This document shows positions 1 to 8,990 of a stretch of DNA of 64,000 nt, piece after piece. Below the pieces are notes generated by a model. That model saw only the letters and a list, made by a program, of their open reading frames with translations, made no database searches and was not told the origin of the DNA. The stretch's first letter is position 1. The number at the start of each line of letters is the position of its first letter. The translations under genes and the position numbers were made by a program. The stretch comes from Bacteroidales bacterium (GTDB lineage Bacteria > Bacteroidota > Bacteroidia > Bacteroidales > UBA932): positions 1 to 64,000 of the forward strand of contig JAFZOU010000113.1 in NCBI GenBank assembly GCA_017550525.1, written 5' to 3'.

Positions 1-492
1 CACGGTACTGGTCCACTATCGGTCTTCCGGGAGTGTTTAGCCTTGCGGGATGGTCCCCGCAGATTCAGACAGGATTCCTCGTGCCCCGCCCTACTCAGGT
101 GGTCTCTTCGATTTACCGCGGTTGCCCGTACGGGACTGTCACCCTCTACGGTCGTTCTTTCCAAAACGTTCTGGTTTCCTGATAAATCTTTGTCGAGACT
201 CCTACAACCCCGCCACGTCCGTAAACGTGACGGTTTAGGCTCTGCCCCTTTCGCTCGCCACTACTCAGGGTATCGACTTTTCTTTCTTTTCCTCCGGGTA
301 CTAAGATGTTTCAGTTCCCCGGGTTCGCCCTCTCTCACGAGAGTACTTGGTCTTCAACCAAGTGGGTTGCCCCATTCAGACATGCTCGGATCAATTCCTG
401 TTTGCAGATCCCCGAGCCTTTTCGCAGCTTACCACGTCTTTCATCGCCTCCGGATAGCCTAGGCATCCTCCGTTCGCTCTTATCTTCTTTCT
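1..492 (-). rRNA. 23S ribosomal RNA, 5' portion (partial)
   Basis: The minus strand reads as the 5' domain of 23S rRNA. The conserved block GGATGCCTAGGC followed by GGAGGCGATGAA lies at about 440-470, preceded by a GAAAG...AAG...GAACGG 5' terminus that puts the mature 5' end near 492. The gene runs off the left edge, so most of it is outside. ORFs predicted here are translations of rRNA and are not listed. No 16S or Ile/Ala tRNA lies upstream; pepT starts only about 375 bp away on the other strand. Confidence 0.93.
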
Positions 493-731
493 CTTTCTTT
501 GCTTCCGCAGTTTGCACCGCTTCAGCAAAATGTGAATCACATATTTCTATGTTTGCTCTTGCCTATTGAAATTGTAGTCCACAATCTTTTTCAACGAAAA
601 TTCCGTATTCAAAGTTACAGACTAATAATTTTCTATCTTTTGCTTTACCTCTAATCTATTCTCTCAGTATTGTCAATGAACTTTTGCCGTTTTTGAAACC
701 TCATTTTTGGTGCTCGTTTCAAACGGGACTG

Positions 732-761
732 CAAAGGTAGACATTTTTTTTAACCTGACAA
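732..761 (-). promoter_or_regulatory. Bacteroidetes-type promoter for the 23S transcript
   Basis: On the minus strand TTG (759-761) is followed after 19 nt by TACCTTTG (732-739), the Bacteroidetes -33/-7 arrangement. It would start a transcript near 725 that carries a leader of roughly 230 nt into the 23S gene. The whole stretch 493-866 is AT-rich, with long T runs, and holds no gene that I can see. Its presence suggests that 23S is transcribed here without a 16S in front. Confidence 0.65.
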
Positions 762-866
762 ATTTTTTCAACACTTTTTTCAACATTTTTTTAAAATTTC
801 TTAAAATGCCCACTAAAACCACGGAAAAAGCGTATATTTACGTCTCAAGAACCAAGTTCAGACAAT

Positions 867-2087
867 ATGGAAAAACTATTAAACCGTTTTTTACGCTACG
901 TTTCCGTAGACACCCAGAGTAATGAAGAGTCGGATACCCAGCCATCGGCCTCAAAGGAGTGGGATCTCCTGAAGATGCTCCGCGATGAACTGGCGGCGCT
1001 GGACGTTGAAGTGACGCTGGACGACTACGGCTACGTGATGGCCACAATACCTTCTAATATAAATAAGGACGTGCCCGCCGTAGGTTTTATCGCCCACGTA
1101 GACACCGCTCCGGATGCATCGGGCGCAAACGTCAAGCCTCAGATCGTGGAGAACTACGACGGCGGCGCAATTGCCCTCAAGGGCGTACCCGGCCTGGAGC
1201 TGAAGCCCTCGGAATTCCCGGAGATGCTCCATTATATCGGCCAAACCCTTATCACAACTGACGGAACAACCCTTCTTGGGGCCGATGACAAGGCCGGCGT
1301 TGCGGAAATCATGAACGCCGTGCAGTATATTGTGGAGCACCCTGAGTTCAAGCACGGGCCCATCAGGATAGGTTTTACCCCGGACGAGGAAATCGGCCGC
1401 GGCGTCGTGAAATTTGACGTGAAGCGCTTTGGCGCAGATTACGCCTACACCATGGACGGAGGAGAGATTGGTGAGCTGGAGTTTGAAAACTTCAACGCGG
1501 CAAGTGCCAAGATCCATATCCAGGGCTGCAACGTCCACCCCGGCTATGCCAAGGGCAAGATGAAAAACGCCATCCTGATTGGCCAGGAGTTCAACGCCAT
1601 GCTTCCCGTAATGGCCCGCCCGGAATACACGGAGGGCTACGAGGGCTTCTTCCACCTCATCTCCTTCAAGGGCGCGGTAGAGGAGGCAGACTTCGCCTAC
1701 ATCATCCGTGACCACAACCGTGAGAAGTTCGAGGCCAGGAAGGAAATGATTTCCAAGGTGGCCGATTTCATCAACTCACAATACGGAGACGGCACCGTAA
1801 AGCTGGACCTCAAGGACCAGTACTACAACATGCGTGAGCAGGTGGAGCCCCACTACCACATCATAGACAAAGCCGTGAAGGCCATGGAGATGGCCGGCGT
1901 AAAGGCTAAGATCCAGCCCATCCGCGGCGGCACGGACGGCGCCAACCTGTCCTTCAAGGGTCTTCCCTGCCCCAACATCTTCGCCGGCGGCCTGAACTTC
2001 CACGGCAAGATGGAGTTCGTCCCGCTGGAGAGCATGGAGAAAGCCTCGGAGGTAATCCTCAATATTATTTCTCTATTTGCAGAATAA
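867..2087 (+). CDS. pepT: Peptidase T (tripeptide aminopeptidase)
   Basis: Cytosolic zinc aminopeptidase of the M20B family that removes the N-terminal residue of tripeptides. The 406-residue protein has the usual family length. Metal-site residues are visible: HVDTAPD (H77, D79), LGADDKAG (D140), PDEEIGRG (E174/E175), MDGGE (D197) and NFHGKM near the C-terminus. The ATG at 867 is the first good start and no Shine-Dalgarno is seen, as usual for Bacteroidetes. It stands alone, divergent from the 23S gene and convergent with the OPT transporter, with which it shares a bidirectional terminator. Confidence 0.95.
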   Translation: MEKLLNRFLRYVSVDTQSNEESDTQPSASKEWDLLKMLRDELAALDVEVTLDDYGYVMATIPSNINKDVPAVGFIAHVDTAPDASGANVKPQIVENYDGGAIALKGVPGLELKPSEFPEMLHYIGQTLITTDGTTLLGADDKAGVAEIMNAVQYIVEHPEFKHGPIRIGFTPDEEIGRGVVKFDVKRFGADYAYTMDGGEIGELEFENFNAASAKIHIQGCNVHPGYAKGKMKNAILIGQEFNAMLPVMARPEYTEGYEGFFHLISFKGAVEEADFAYIIRDHNREKFEARKEMISKVADFINSQYGDGTVKLDLKDQYYNMREQVEPHYHIIDKAVKAMEMAGVKAKIQPIRGGTDGANLSFKGLPCPNIFAGGLNFHGKMEFVPLESMEKASEVILNIISLFAE

Positions 2088-2121
2088 AAAAAGAATCGGG
2101 TTATTTGCCCGATTCTTTTTT
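2086..2121. terminator. Bidirectional rho-independent terminator
   Basis: A-run, stem GAATCGGG, loop TTATTTG, stem CCCGATTC, T-run. It begins at the pepT stop codon and overlaps the last codons of the convergent OPT gene, so it can end both transcripts. Confidence 0.85.
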
Positions 2122-4044
2122 CATTGACGCGCGTACCATATATATAATAAGGAGTACGAACGGGATTATTGCCACGGCTTCTCCGTACTGCGCATTCCAA
2201 TCCGTGAGGAAGATATCCACGCCGGCAAAACGGAGGATGGCGCTCACTACGCCCATGAGCGCGCCGCCGGCGATGAAGCCGGAAGCGATGAGCGTGCCCT
2301 TTTCCTGACGGGCCGAATTAACGGCCGCATCCTTTGAGCGGGAACTCACGTACCAGGAGATAGCGCCGCCAATAAGAAGCGGGAGGTTCAGGTCCAGAGG
2401 AATGAACATACCCAGGGCAAAGGCCAGGGCGGGAATTCCCAGCCAGTTAAGGATGAGGGCAAGAACCGCACCTATGCCATAAAGCAGCCAGGGAGCGCCG
2501 CCGCCGCTCATAAGAGGGCCGATAAGCGCTGCCATGGCATTGGCCTGTGGTGCCACAAGGGCGTTGTCCCCAACAAAACCGTAGGTCTTGTTAAGGATGA
2601 GCATGACGCCGCAGACGGTTACGGAAGAAACCGCCACACCAAGGAACTTCCAGCCTTCCTGCACTTTAGGAGTAGAGCCAAGCCAGTAACCAATCTTGAG
2701 ATCCGTGATGAAGCTTCCTGCAACGGAAAGCGCAGTGCACACCACGCCGCCAATCACAAGGGCAGCCACCATACCGGAATTACCCTTAAGGCCAGCCGCA
2801 ATAAGTACCACAGACGCTATGATAAGGGTCATGAGAGTCATGCCGCTTACCGGGTTGGAACCCACAATTGCAATGGCATTGGCAGCCACGGTAGTGAAAA
2901 GGAAGGCTATCACGGCCACAATAAGAAGGCCTACAAGCGCCTGCCACACATTGTTCACAATGCCGCCGAAGGCAAAGAACGCAAAGATAAGCACCAGTGC
3001 TATCACAATGCCGTACACCACGGATTTCATGGGCATGTCCTCATCCGTGCGGGCGCCCTTCTGGATAGCCGCCTTTCCGCCCTTGAACTCGCTTACGGCA
3101 AGGCCAAGTGCGCTTTTAATGACGCCGAAGGACTTGACAATGCCGATGATACCGGCAGTTGCAATGCCGCCAATGCCGATGGGACGGGCATAGGTGCTGA
3201 AGATATTCTCCGGGCTAAGCCCTGCTGCCTGTGCCTCAGGGAGCACATAACCGATGAGAGGTATGATGAAGAACCACACCAGGAATGAGCCGCAGCAGAT
3301 AATAAGGGCATATTTAAGGCCGATGATATAGCCAAGTCCCAGCACTGCCGCACCGGTGTTGAGTTTCACAACCAGCTTGGCTTTATCGGCCACCATGGCG
3401 CCCCAGCTTACCACACGGGAAGTGAGGGTTTCGCTCCAGAGGCCAACACTGGCCACTATGAAATCATACAGTCCGCCGATGAGACCAGCAGTGACAAGGG
3501 TTTTGGCGCTGGAGCCGCCGCTCTCACCGCTTACCAGCACCTGGGTGGTTGCAGTTGCCTCCGGGAAAGGATACTTTCCGTGCATCTCCTTCACAAAGTA
3601 TTTGCGGAAGGGGATGAGGAAAAGGATTCCCAGCACGCCGCCAAGGAGGGAACTGAGGGCCATCTGCCAGAAACTCACCTCCACGCCAAGGATGTATATG
3701 GCGGGAAGGGTGAAGATGGCACCGGCCACAACCGCTCCTGAGCAGCCGCCGATGGACTGGATGATCACGTTCTGGCTAATGCCCTGCTTGAGTCCGAGCG
3801 CACCGGTAAGGCCCACGGCAATGATAGCAATGGGGATTGCCGCCTCAAACACCTGGCCAACCTTCAGGCCAAGATATGCCGCCGCCGCGCTGAAGAGTAT
3901 CACCATGAGGATACCAATCCCAACGGAATAGGGGGTGGCCTCCGCGTATTTTTCCTGCGGGCTCAGTATGGGCTGGTATTCCTCACCGGGAGCAAGTTCC
4001 CGGTGGGCGTTCTCCGGAAGGGAGACGTTCTTTTTGTCGGCCAT
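2101..4044 (-). CDS. OPT family oligopeptide transporter
   Basis: Integral inner-membrane protein of 647 residues with more than a dozen hydrophobic segments, matching the prokaryotic OPT/YSL type. The N-terminal region has the family-like stretch AAAAYLGLKVGQVFEAAIP near residues 53-71. Such proteins are predicted to move oligopeptides or metal chelates into the cell; the substrate cannot be told here. The start codon overlaps the stop of the upstream STAS gene (TAATG), which implies translational coupling. It is the last gene of the long minus-strand operon that starts near 12.37 kb. Confidence 0.9.
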   Translation of the reverse strand: MADKKNVSLPENAHRELAPGEEYQPILSPQEKYAEATPYSVGIGILMVILFSAAAAYLGLKVGQVFEAAIPIAIIAVGLTGALGLKQGISQNVIIQSIGGCSGAVVAGAIFTLPAIYILGVEVSFWQMALSSLLGGVLGILFLIPFRKYFVKEMHGKYPFPEATATTQVLVSGESGGSSAKTLVTAGLIGGLYDFIVASVGLWSETLTSRVVSWGAMVADKAKLVVKLNTGAAVLGLGYIIGLKYALIICCGSFLVWFFIIPLIGYVLPEAQAAGLSPENIFSTYARPIGIGGIATAGIIGIVKSFGVIKSALGLAVSEFKGGKAAIQKGARTDEDMPMKSVVYGIVIALVLIFAFFAFGGIVNNVWQALVGLLIVAVIAFLFTTVAANAIAIVGSNPVSGMTLMTLIIASVVLIAAGLKGNSGMVAALVIGGVVCTALSVAGSFITDLKIGYWLGSTPKVQEGWKFLGVAVSSVTVCGVMLILNKTYGFVGDNALVAPQANAMAALIGPLMSGGGAPWLLYGIGAVLALILNWLGIPALAFALGMFIPLDLNLPLLIGGAISWYVSSRSKDAAVNSARQEKGTLIASGFIAGGALMGVVSAILRFAGVDIFLTDWNAQYGEAVAIIPFVLLIIYMVRASMKKESGK

Positions 4045-4358
4045 TACTCTGCAGAACTAACCACCTCGAAGAGGTTAAGGAAGCCGGTCATCATGAAGAC
4101 CTGGCGGATTTCAGTGCTGATGTCCTTCACAATCACCTTCCCACCCTTTGCGGCAGCAGCCTTACGGATGGTGAGGAAAATACGCAGACCCGAACTGGAG
4201 ATGTACTCCAGATCCTTGCAGTCCAGAATGAGGGTTCTGTCTGCGTTGTCCACAAGGGGTTGAAGCTGGGCCGATACTTCCTGTGAAACGGCCGTGTCAA
4301 GCCTGCCGGCAAGCTGCGCCACCAGGGTCTTGTCCTGTTCTGTAATCTTTACTTCCAT
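4044..4358 (-). CDS. STAS-domain anti-sigma factor antagonist
   Basis: 104-residue cytosolic protein filling a single STAS domain of the SpoIIAA/RsbV type. The site expected to be phosphorylated lies in LEYISSSGLRIF near residues 50-61. In the known partner switch an RsbW-type kinase phosphorylates the antagonist and a SpoIIE/PP2C phosphatase reactivates it. The gene directly upstream (4363-6540) encodes both activities in one polypeptide. Its 3' end overlaps the OPT start by one base. No sigma or anti-sigma target is seen in the window. Confidence 0.92.
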   Translation of the reverse strand: MEVKITEQDKTLVAQLAGRLDTAVSQEVSAQLQPLVDNADRTLILDCKDLEYISSSGLRIFLTIRKAAAAKGGKVIVKDISTEIRQVFMMTGFLNLFEVVSSAE

Positions 4359-4362
4359 AACT

Positions 4363-6540
4363 TTATTTAATGTTTTTTATCATTGTCAGTATGTTCATTC
4401 CGTTCTTGTTCTCATAGGAGATGCTGTCCATAATATTCCTTACAAGGTGTATGCCCAGGCCACCGATAGCCCTTTCCTCAACGCCAAGGGTTGTATCGGC
4501 CTCAGGAGCGGCGGTGGGATCGAAAGGAATTCCCTTGTCCCAGAGGACGAACTCCACGCACTCTTCCCTCAGGATTGCCTTGAGGTTCACGCTGCCGCTG
4601 GAGCCTTCCGGATAAGCGTACATCATCACATTTGTGACAGCCTCCTCAAGGGCAAGGTTCAGGCTCATGGCAAGACCGGCGTCAATGCCGGTGGCCTCAC
4701 GGACCTCCTCTATGAAGCCTTCAAGCCTGGGAATCTGGCTTATGTCATTGTCAAAGTTGATCCTGAGGACATTGTCCCCGGATTCATCCTTCCCCAGATA
4801 GTGGATGAAGAGGACTGTTATGTCGTCGCTCTGGGCGGCTTCTCCGCGGAACTCCCTTACTGCATCGGCCACACAGGCCATCTGTTCGCTTGCAGAACGG
4901 CGGGTATGAAGCACCTTTATCATCCTCTCTTCTCCAAATAGTTCGTGATGGATGTTCTCAGCTTCGGTAACACCGTCCGTGTACAGGAAGATGGCGTCGT
5001 CGTAGCGGATATCGGCCTCCTGCTCAGTGAAGGCGAACCCCGGCATTATGCCAAGCGGAATGTTGGAGTCTACGGGCAGCTCCCCTATGCGGTCTGTGAG
5101 GGCGATGGGGGCGTTATGGCCGGCGTTGCAATACACCATATGTCCGGTCTTCATATCCAGGACGCCGCAGAAGAATGTCACGAACATTGAGGCGTCGTTG
5201 GACTCGGACAGGCTGTCGTTCATTGTGGTGACTATCTTTGCCGGACTGTGCTCATGGTTGGAAACGGAGCGGAAAAGGCTTCTTGTCACAGCCATGAACA
5301 GGCTGGCGGGAACCCCCTTGCCGCTGACGTCTCCTATGCAGTAGAACAGTTTCTCGTCCCTGATATAGAAGTCGTAGAGGTCTCCTCCCACTTCCTTTGC
5401 CGGCACGATGGCGGCCGCCATATCTATGTCGTCCCTGCTGGGGAAAGGAGGGAAGGTCTTGGGAAGCATGGAGCTCTGGATGTCGCTGGCAGCCTGGAGT
5501 TCACCCTCTATGCGGGTTTTGCTGTCGGATGCCAGCTTGAGTGCCCTCTGATTCTTCACGGTGGAATAGAGGATTACTATAAGAAGGGCTACGCCAAGGA
5601 TCTGGAGAAGCAGAACCACAAAGCCCACTCTCTTGGATTCCCCGTAGATTTCATCTTCCGGGATAATGATGGACATTGACCAGCCAGTCCTGGAAATGGT
5701 GTCAAAGAATACGCGGAGCATCTTGCCCTTGTACTTTAGCTGGGTATCACCGGCCTGGCCGGAAAGCATGGCCTCGCCAACTCCGGCAAATACCTCGGAA
5801 CCGTCCGACTTCTGAGCCACCTCCTGGATGGAGTGGCGCATCACAAGGGTCTCCGCGGGACTCACCATAATGCGTCCGGAACGGGAAATCATGAAATTGT
5901 AGGTGTTGGGATATACTTTAACTTTTCCCACCAGTTCCGTGAGCCAGTCAAGGGATACATCGGCCGTGAAGACAGCCACGGGCTTACCCTTCACCATTAC
6001 AGGGACGGAGTACGTGGTCATGATGACACCGCCGCCTCCTTCGTCGTAATAAGGCTCCGACCAGTAACCGCCCCCAAGCTCAAGGGGCTTGCAGAACCAC
6101 TCCTGGGAGCGGTAATCGTACTCCTGAGTTGCAAGGGTTGAGAGGCTCACCTCCTCTCCGTTACGGAAAGAGTAGGGGGCGATATCTTTGTCAATGAGGG
6201 CCACGGCCGATCCGTAGATGACGTTGTTCTGGGACACCATCCTGGATGTGATGGCGGCAAGGCTGTCGGGCTTACCGGTCTGGTGCTGGACGCTCCAGAG
6301 GGTGTTTCTCACCGCGGTTTCCACCTGGTCTGTCACGGAGAGTATCTGAAGCTCCGTGGCCTTGAGGTGTCCTTCCGCCCTGCGGTTTGCCTCTTCCGTA
6401 ATACTTCTTGAAGAAAAGTAGTACTGCAGAAGCGAGGTGGCCTCAAGCGTGACAACACTCACCACAACAATCATAAGGCCCTGCAACGTGGCCCTCTTGA
6501 GTGCCTCGGAATGCTTTTTGAAAAATGACTTTTTGGCCAT
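4363..6540 (-). CDS. SpoIIE-type PP2C phosphatase with Cache sensor and RsbW-like kinase domain
   Basis: 725-residue signalling protein. Order: N-terminal membrane helix (about 20-40), an extracytoplasmic Cache-like sensor up to a second helix near 305-325, a PP2C/SpoIIE phosphatase domain (EVGGDLYDF and GDVSGKGVPASLF near 390-425), then a C-terminal HATPase_c domain (LEEAVTNVMMYAYPEG, GGLGIHLVRN). A single chain thus joins ligand sensing, dephosphorylation and a kinase-like domain, and the STAS substrate is encoded 4 bp downstream. The gene starts 1 bp after the phosphotransferase gene stops, so it is firmly in the alarmone operon. The sensed ligand is unknown. Confidence 0.92.
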   Translation of the reverse strand: MAKKSFFKKHSEALKRATLQGLMIVVVSVVTLEATSLLQYYFSSRSITEEANRRAEGHLKATELQILSVTDQVETAVRNTLWSVQHQTGKPDSLAAITSRMVSQNNVIYGSAVALIDKDIAPYSFRNGEEVSLSTLATQEYDYRSQEWFCKPLELGGGYWSEPYYDEGGGGVIMTTYSVPVMVKGKPVAVFTADVSLDWLTELVGKVKVYPNTYNFMISRSGRIMVSPAETLVMRHSIQEVAQKSDGSEVFAGVGEAMLSGQAGDTQLKYKGKMLRVFFDTISRTGWSMSIIIPEDEIYGESKRVGFVVLLLQILGVALLIVILYSTVKNQRALKLASDSKTRIEGELQAASDIQSSMLPKTFPPFPSRDDIDMAAAIVPAKEVGGDLYDFYIRDEKLFYCIGDVSGKGVPASLFMAVTRSLFRSVSNHEHSPAKIVTTMNDSLSESNDASMFVTFFCGVLDMKTGHMVYCNAGHNAPIALTDRIGELPVDSNIPLGIMPGFAFTEQEADIRYDDAIFLYTDGVTEAENIHHELFGEERMIKVLHTRRSASEQMACVADAVREFRGEAAQSDDITVLFIHYLGKDESGDNVLRINFDNDISQIPRLEGFIEEVREATGIDAGLAMSLNLALEEAVTNVMMYAYPEGSSGSVNLKAILREECVEFVLWDKGIPFDPTAAPEADTTLGVEERAIGGLGIHLVRNIMDSISYENKNGMNILTMIKNIK

Positions 6541-6541
6541 A

Positions 6542-7369
6542 CTAGATTATTCCTTTGAGACATGCCCTCATTTCAGGCATAGGGCACTTGGTGTCTCGTT
6601 CAACTATAAGAGTCTTGAGACCGGCATATGGCAGGATCTCCTCCGTAATATCCTTCAGGGGACGGTCCTTGCCAAAATATGCGGGAGCAAAGTACTCCCA
6701 GAACTTTGTAGAGAGAGATTTGGGCATATGGAAGACCTCCTTGATGAAGGCTTCGTCGCTGACACAGCAGCAGAGGTACACCATGCCCACGTCAAAGAGA
6801 TTGTATCCGTAGCAGAAATCTCCAAGGTCAATGAAGTAATTCTTGCCGCCGGCCATGATGAGATTGCTGAACTGGAGGTCTCCGTGGATGGCTGTGTCAG
6901 TGTCAGGGGCATCGGAAATGAATTTTCCAATAGCGTCTTTCTGGGCCGATGTAAAATTGGGATTCTCCTCCAGGAGCCTGTAGTAGCGGTCCTTCACGTT
7001 TTCAAAGTCCGAGGGATCCACATGGACCTTATGAAGCTGGAGACACATCCTGGCAAACTCGGAGGCATACTGGGCCACTTTTTCAGGGTTATCGGCCGTT
7101 GCCCTGGAATAGGAAACTTTTCCGGATATGCGGCGGAAGCGGATGCCGTAACGCACGCCGTCCGTAACGTATTCTCCTGGTTCCGGGGTTGGGATTCCAA
7201 GCTCATAGACCTTGCGGGCCATAAGCATCTCGTCCAGGGGCTGCTGCACTTTTCCCGGATTGTAGAGTTTCATCATGATGTCCGGGTTGGTGCGGTGATT
7301 GAAGCTTTCTCCATTGGCGCCTTCGCCGGAGTGCACGTAATCGTTGAGGTCTATTTTCAGTGCTTCCAT
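6542..7369 (-). CDS. APH-fold phosphotransferase (TIGR02172-like)
   Basis: 275-residue kinase-fold protein. HGDLQFSN (catalytic loop Asp) and FIDLGDF (metal-binding Asp) are the aminoglycoside/choline phosphotransferase signatures, and the overall sequence resembles the TIGR02172 group first noted in Fibrobacter. The substrate is unknown; a small molecule or a protein partner in the operon are both possible. The reading frame begins inside the HD-hydrolase gene (13-nt overlap) and ends 1 bp before the SpoIIE gene. Resistance to an antibiotic is not implied by the context. Confidence 0.82.
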   Translation of the reverse strand: MEALKIDLNDYVHSGEGANGESFNHRTNPDIMMKLYNPGKVQQPLDEMLMARKVYELGIPTPEPGEYVTDGVRYGIRFRRISGKVSYSRATADNPEKVAQYASEFARMCLQLHKVHVDPSDFENVKDRYYRLLEENPNFTSAQKDAIGKFISDAPDTDTAIHGDLQFSNLIMAGGKNYFIDLGDFCYGYNLFDVGMVYLCCCVSDEAFIKEVFHMPKSLSTKFWEYFAPAYFGKDRPLKDITEEILPYAGLKTLIVERDTKCPMPEMRACLKGII

Positions 7370-7935
7370 ATCTGATTGATAAGAGATTCGAATTCTTTGA
7401 ATGCAAATGTATCCTTAAGGTCACGGAGGGAATTGGCAAGGCCCCTGTAATGCCACTCGTGGTCACTGGGGTCCGGGGCGTGGAAGATTTTCCAGAGCTC
7501 ATCTCCCTTCACGGCGTAGTCCCTTGCGATAGCCCTCATGTTGGAAAGCTTGTCTCCCATGGCAACTATCTTGGCATCACGTGGCGCGGCGGCTAGGCGG
7601 TCGATGGCGGCCTGCTTGCGGGCCCTCCAGCTGTCTTCCTCTGAAACGCCCTCAGGGAATACGTCGGATTCCGCCACAACAAGGTTCGCTATCCTGTCCC
7701 CGAATTCCGCGCGGAGTTCATCGGCCGATATATCCGTGTCCTCAATTACGTCGTGGAGGGCGGCGGCGGCAAGGAGTTCCTGATCCGGGGTGATGGTGGC
7801 CACTATTTCCACGGCCTCCAGGGGGTGGACAATGTAGGGGAAGCCCTTTCCGCGGCGCTCTGTGCCGGCGTGAGCCTTGACGGCAAAGATTATTGCACGG
7901 TCAAGAAGGTCTGTATTAAGGGGTTTATTTGCCAT
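7357..7935 (-). CDS. HD-domain (p)ppGpp hydrolase-like protein (SAH, MESH1-like)
   Basis: 192 residues made up almost entirely of one HD domain of the SpoT hydrolase type. Visible motifs: KAHAGTERRGKGFPYIVHP near 19-37, ALHDVIEDTD (HD metal pair and ED) near 59-68, and GDKLSNMRAI near 127-136. Stand-alone proteins of this kind hydrolyse alarmones such as ppGpp. The start codon overlaps the stop of the synthetase gene (TAATG), so a maker and a remover of alarmone are translationally coupled. Confidence 0.87.
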   Translation of the reverse strand: MANKPLNTDLLDRAIIFAVKAHAGTERRGKGFPYIVHPLEAVEIVATITPDQELLAAAALHDVIEDTDISADELRAEFGDRIANLVVAESDVFPEGVSEEDSWRARKQAAIDRLAAAPRDAKIVAMGDKLSNMRAIARDYAVKGDELWKIFHAPDPSDHEWHYRGLANSLRDLKDTFAFKEFESLINQIWKH

Positions 7936-8990
7936 TACTGATTCATGAAAGGAAGGTTTGACGTCTGCTCAAAGAGAATTTCGGCCATCATCATATTTGA
8001 ATCGCTGGCGCCGTTAAGGACATCCAGGAGCATCTTGAGGCCGACTTTTCCGCCGCCAACTTTCACGATGTATGCGATACAGAGGTCCTGAGGGCCGATA
8101 GAAGAGGAGATGATGTCAAGGTCTGTAAGGCCAATCTGGTAGCAGGCAAGCTGGAAGGCGCCCTCGGAGTTGTCCTTGATGATTTTTGCAATGTCTCCAA
8201 GGGTTTTACACTGGAGCATCTTGAAAACTTCAAGGTATCCCATGAGGGAGACTTCCTGGATCTCTGCCTGATTCATGGAGGCAATGCGGCGGTTGAGGGG
8301 GTCGAAGGGCCTGGTATTGAGGAAACTGCGGAATGAGTCTCCGTCCAGGGGGACCTCCGAGAGGTTTCCGGACGCCACAAGGGCCTGGATGCGGCGGCGG
8401 TAGTCGGCAAGATCGGCCCTGATTTCCGAGAACTGTTCATCGGCCAGCTCCAGAAGACCGGAAAGGCGGCTTAGGCTGCGCCTGTATTCCAGGGGGATTT
8501 CCACGCCGGATTTGTAGCCTGTGTCGTGGTTCATATTAGCCCAGGCGTGCTGGAGAACCGTCCTCATCTGGATCTCGAATCGGTAGGGGAAGCCGTCCAT
8601 GGAGCAGATGTAGTGGAGTGACATATACCCAAAACTGTCTATCTCATGGATCTTTCTCTTGTCTACGGAATTCTCCCAGTCCACCTTGAAGAGGCGCTCC
8701 ACGGCCGATGCCACCTTGTCCACATCGTCAATGTAGAAGGTGATGACGCGGACACCAACGATATCCGTAATATCGGCCAGGGAGGCATACTTGGAGCCTT
8801 TCAGTTCAAGTTTGCCGGCAAGGGACTCCTCCGTTTTCACGCGGGATTCTATGGCGGCAACTATGAGCCCAGACTTCTTGAACACCTTCTCAAGGGTGGC
8901 CTTGACCTTGACTGCAGCGTCGTCGCAGGCGGGTTTTGCCTGCCTGTATTCTTCCAGGATAGCCTGGCAATGAGGGTCTAGATTATTCAT
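7935..8990 (-). CDS. RelA/SpoT-domain small alarmone synthetase with C-terminal extension
   Basis: 351 residues. The first 200 or so form a RelA/SpoT nucleotidyltransferase domain: DITDIVGVRVITFY, SFGYMSLHYI and FEIQMRTVLQHAWANMNHD are the core synthetase motifs. No HD hydrolase or TGS/ACT regulatory domain is present, so it is a small alarmone synthetase, transferring pyrophosphate from ATP to a guanine nucleotide or possibly to another acceptor. The last 130 or so residues are an extension I do not recognise. It overlaps the DUF4249 gene by 8 nt and the hydrolase gene by 1 nt. Confidence 0.87.
   Translation of the reverse strand: MNNLDPHCQAILEEYRQAKPACDDAAVKVKATLEKVFKKSGLIVAAIESRVKTEESLAGKLELKGSKYASLADITDIVGVRVITFYIDDVDKVASAVERLFKVDWENSVDKRKIHEIDSFGYMSLHYICSMDGFPYRFEIQMRTVLQHAWANMNHDTGYKSGVEIPLEYRRSLSRLSGLLELADEQFSEIRADLADYRRRIQALVASGNLSEVPLDGDSFRSFLNTRPFDPLNRRIASMNQAEIQEVSLMGYLEVFKMLQCKTLGDIAKIIKDNSEGAFQLACYQIGLTDLDIISSSIGPQDLCIAYIVKVGGGKVGLKMLLDVLNGASDSNMMMAEILFEQTSNLPFMNQ

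Noticed and set aside
43..569. Plus-strand ORFs at the left edge
   Set aside because: They are translations of the complement of 23S rRNA and its leader.
951..1715. 254-codon antisense frame across pepT, and similar long antisense frames such as 18041-19180 and 10843-11715
   Set aside because: They mirror well-supported genes; low stop density in the reverse frames follows from GC-rich codon use.
6542..7369. Aminoglycoside resistance gene
   Set aside because: It shares the APH fold but resembles the TIGR02172 group, and the operon context is signalling.
7357..8990. Synthetase/hydrolase pair as a proven toxin-antitoxin system
   Set aside because: The synthetase is larger than known toxic types and is embedded in a signalling operon; kept only as one possibility.
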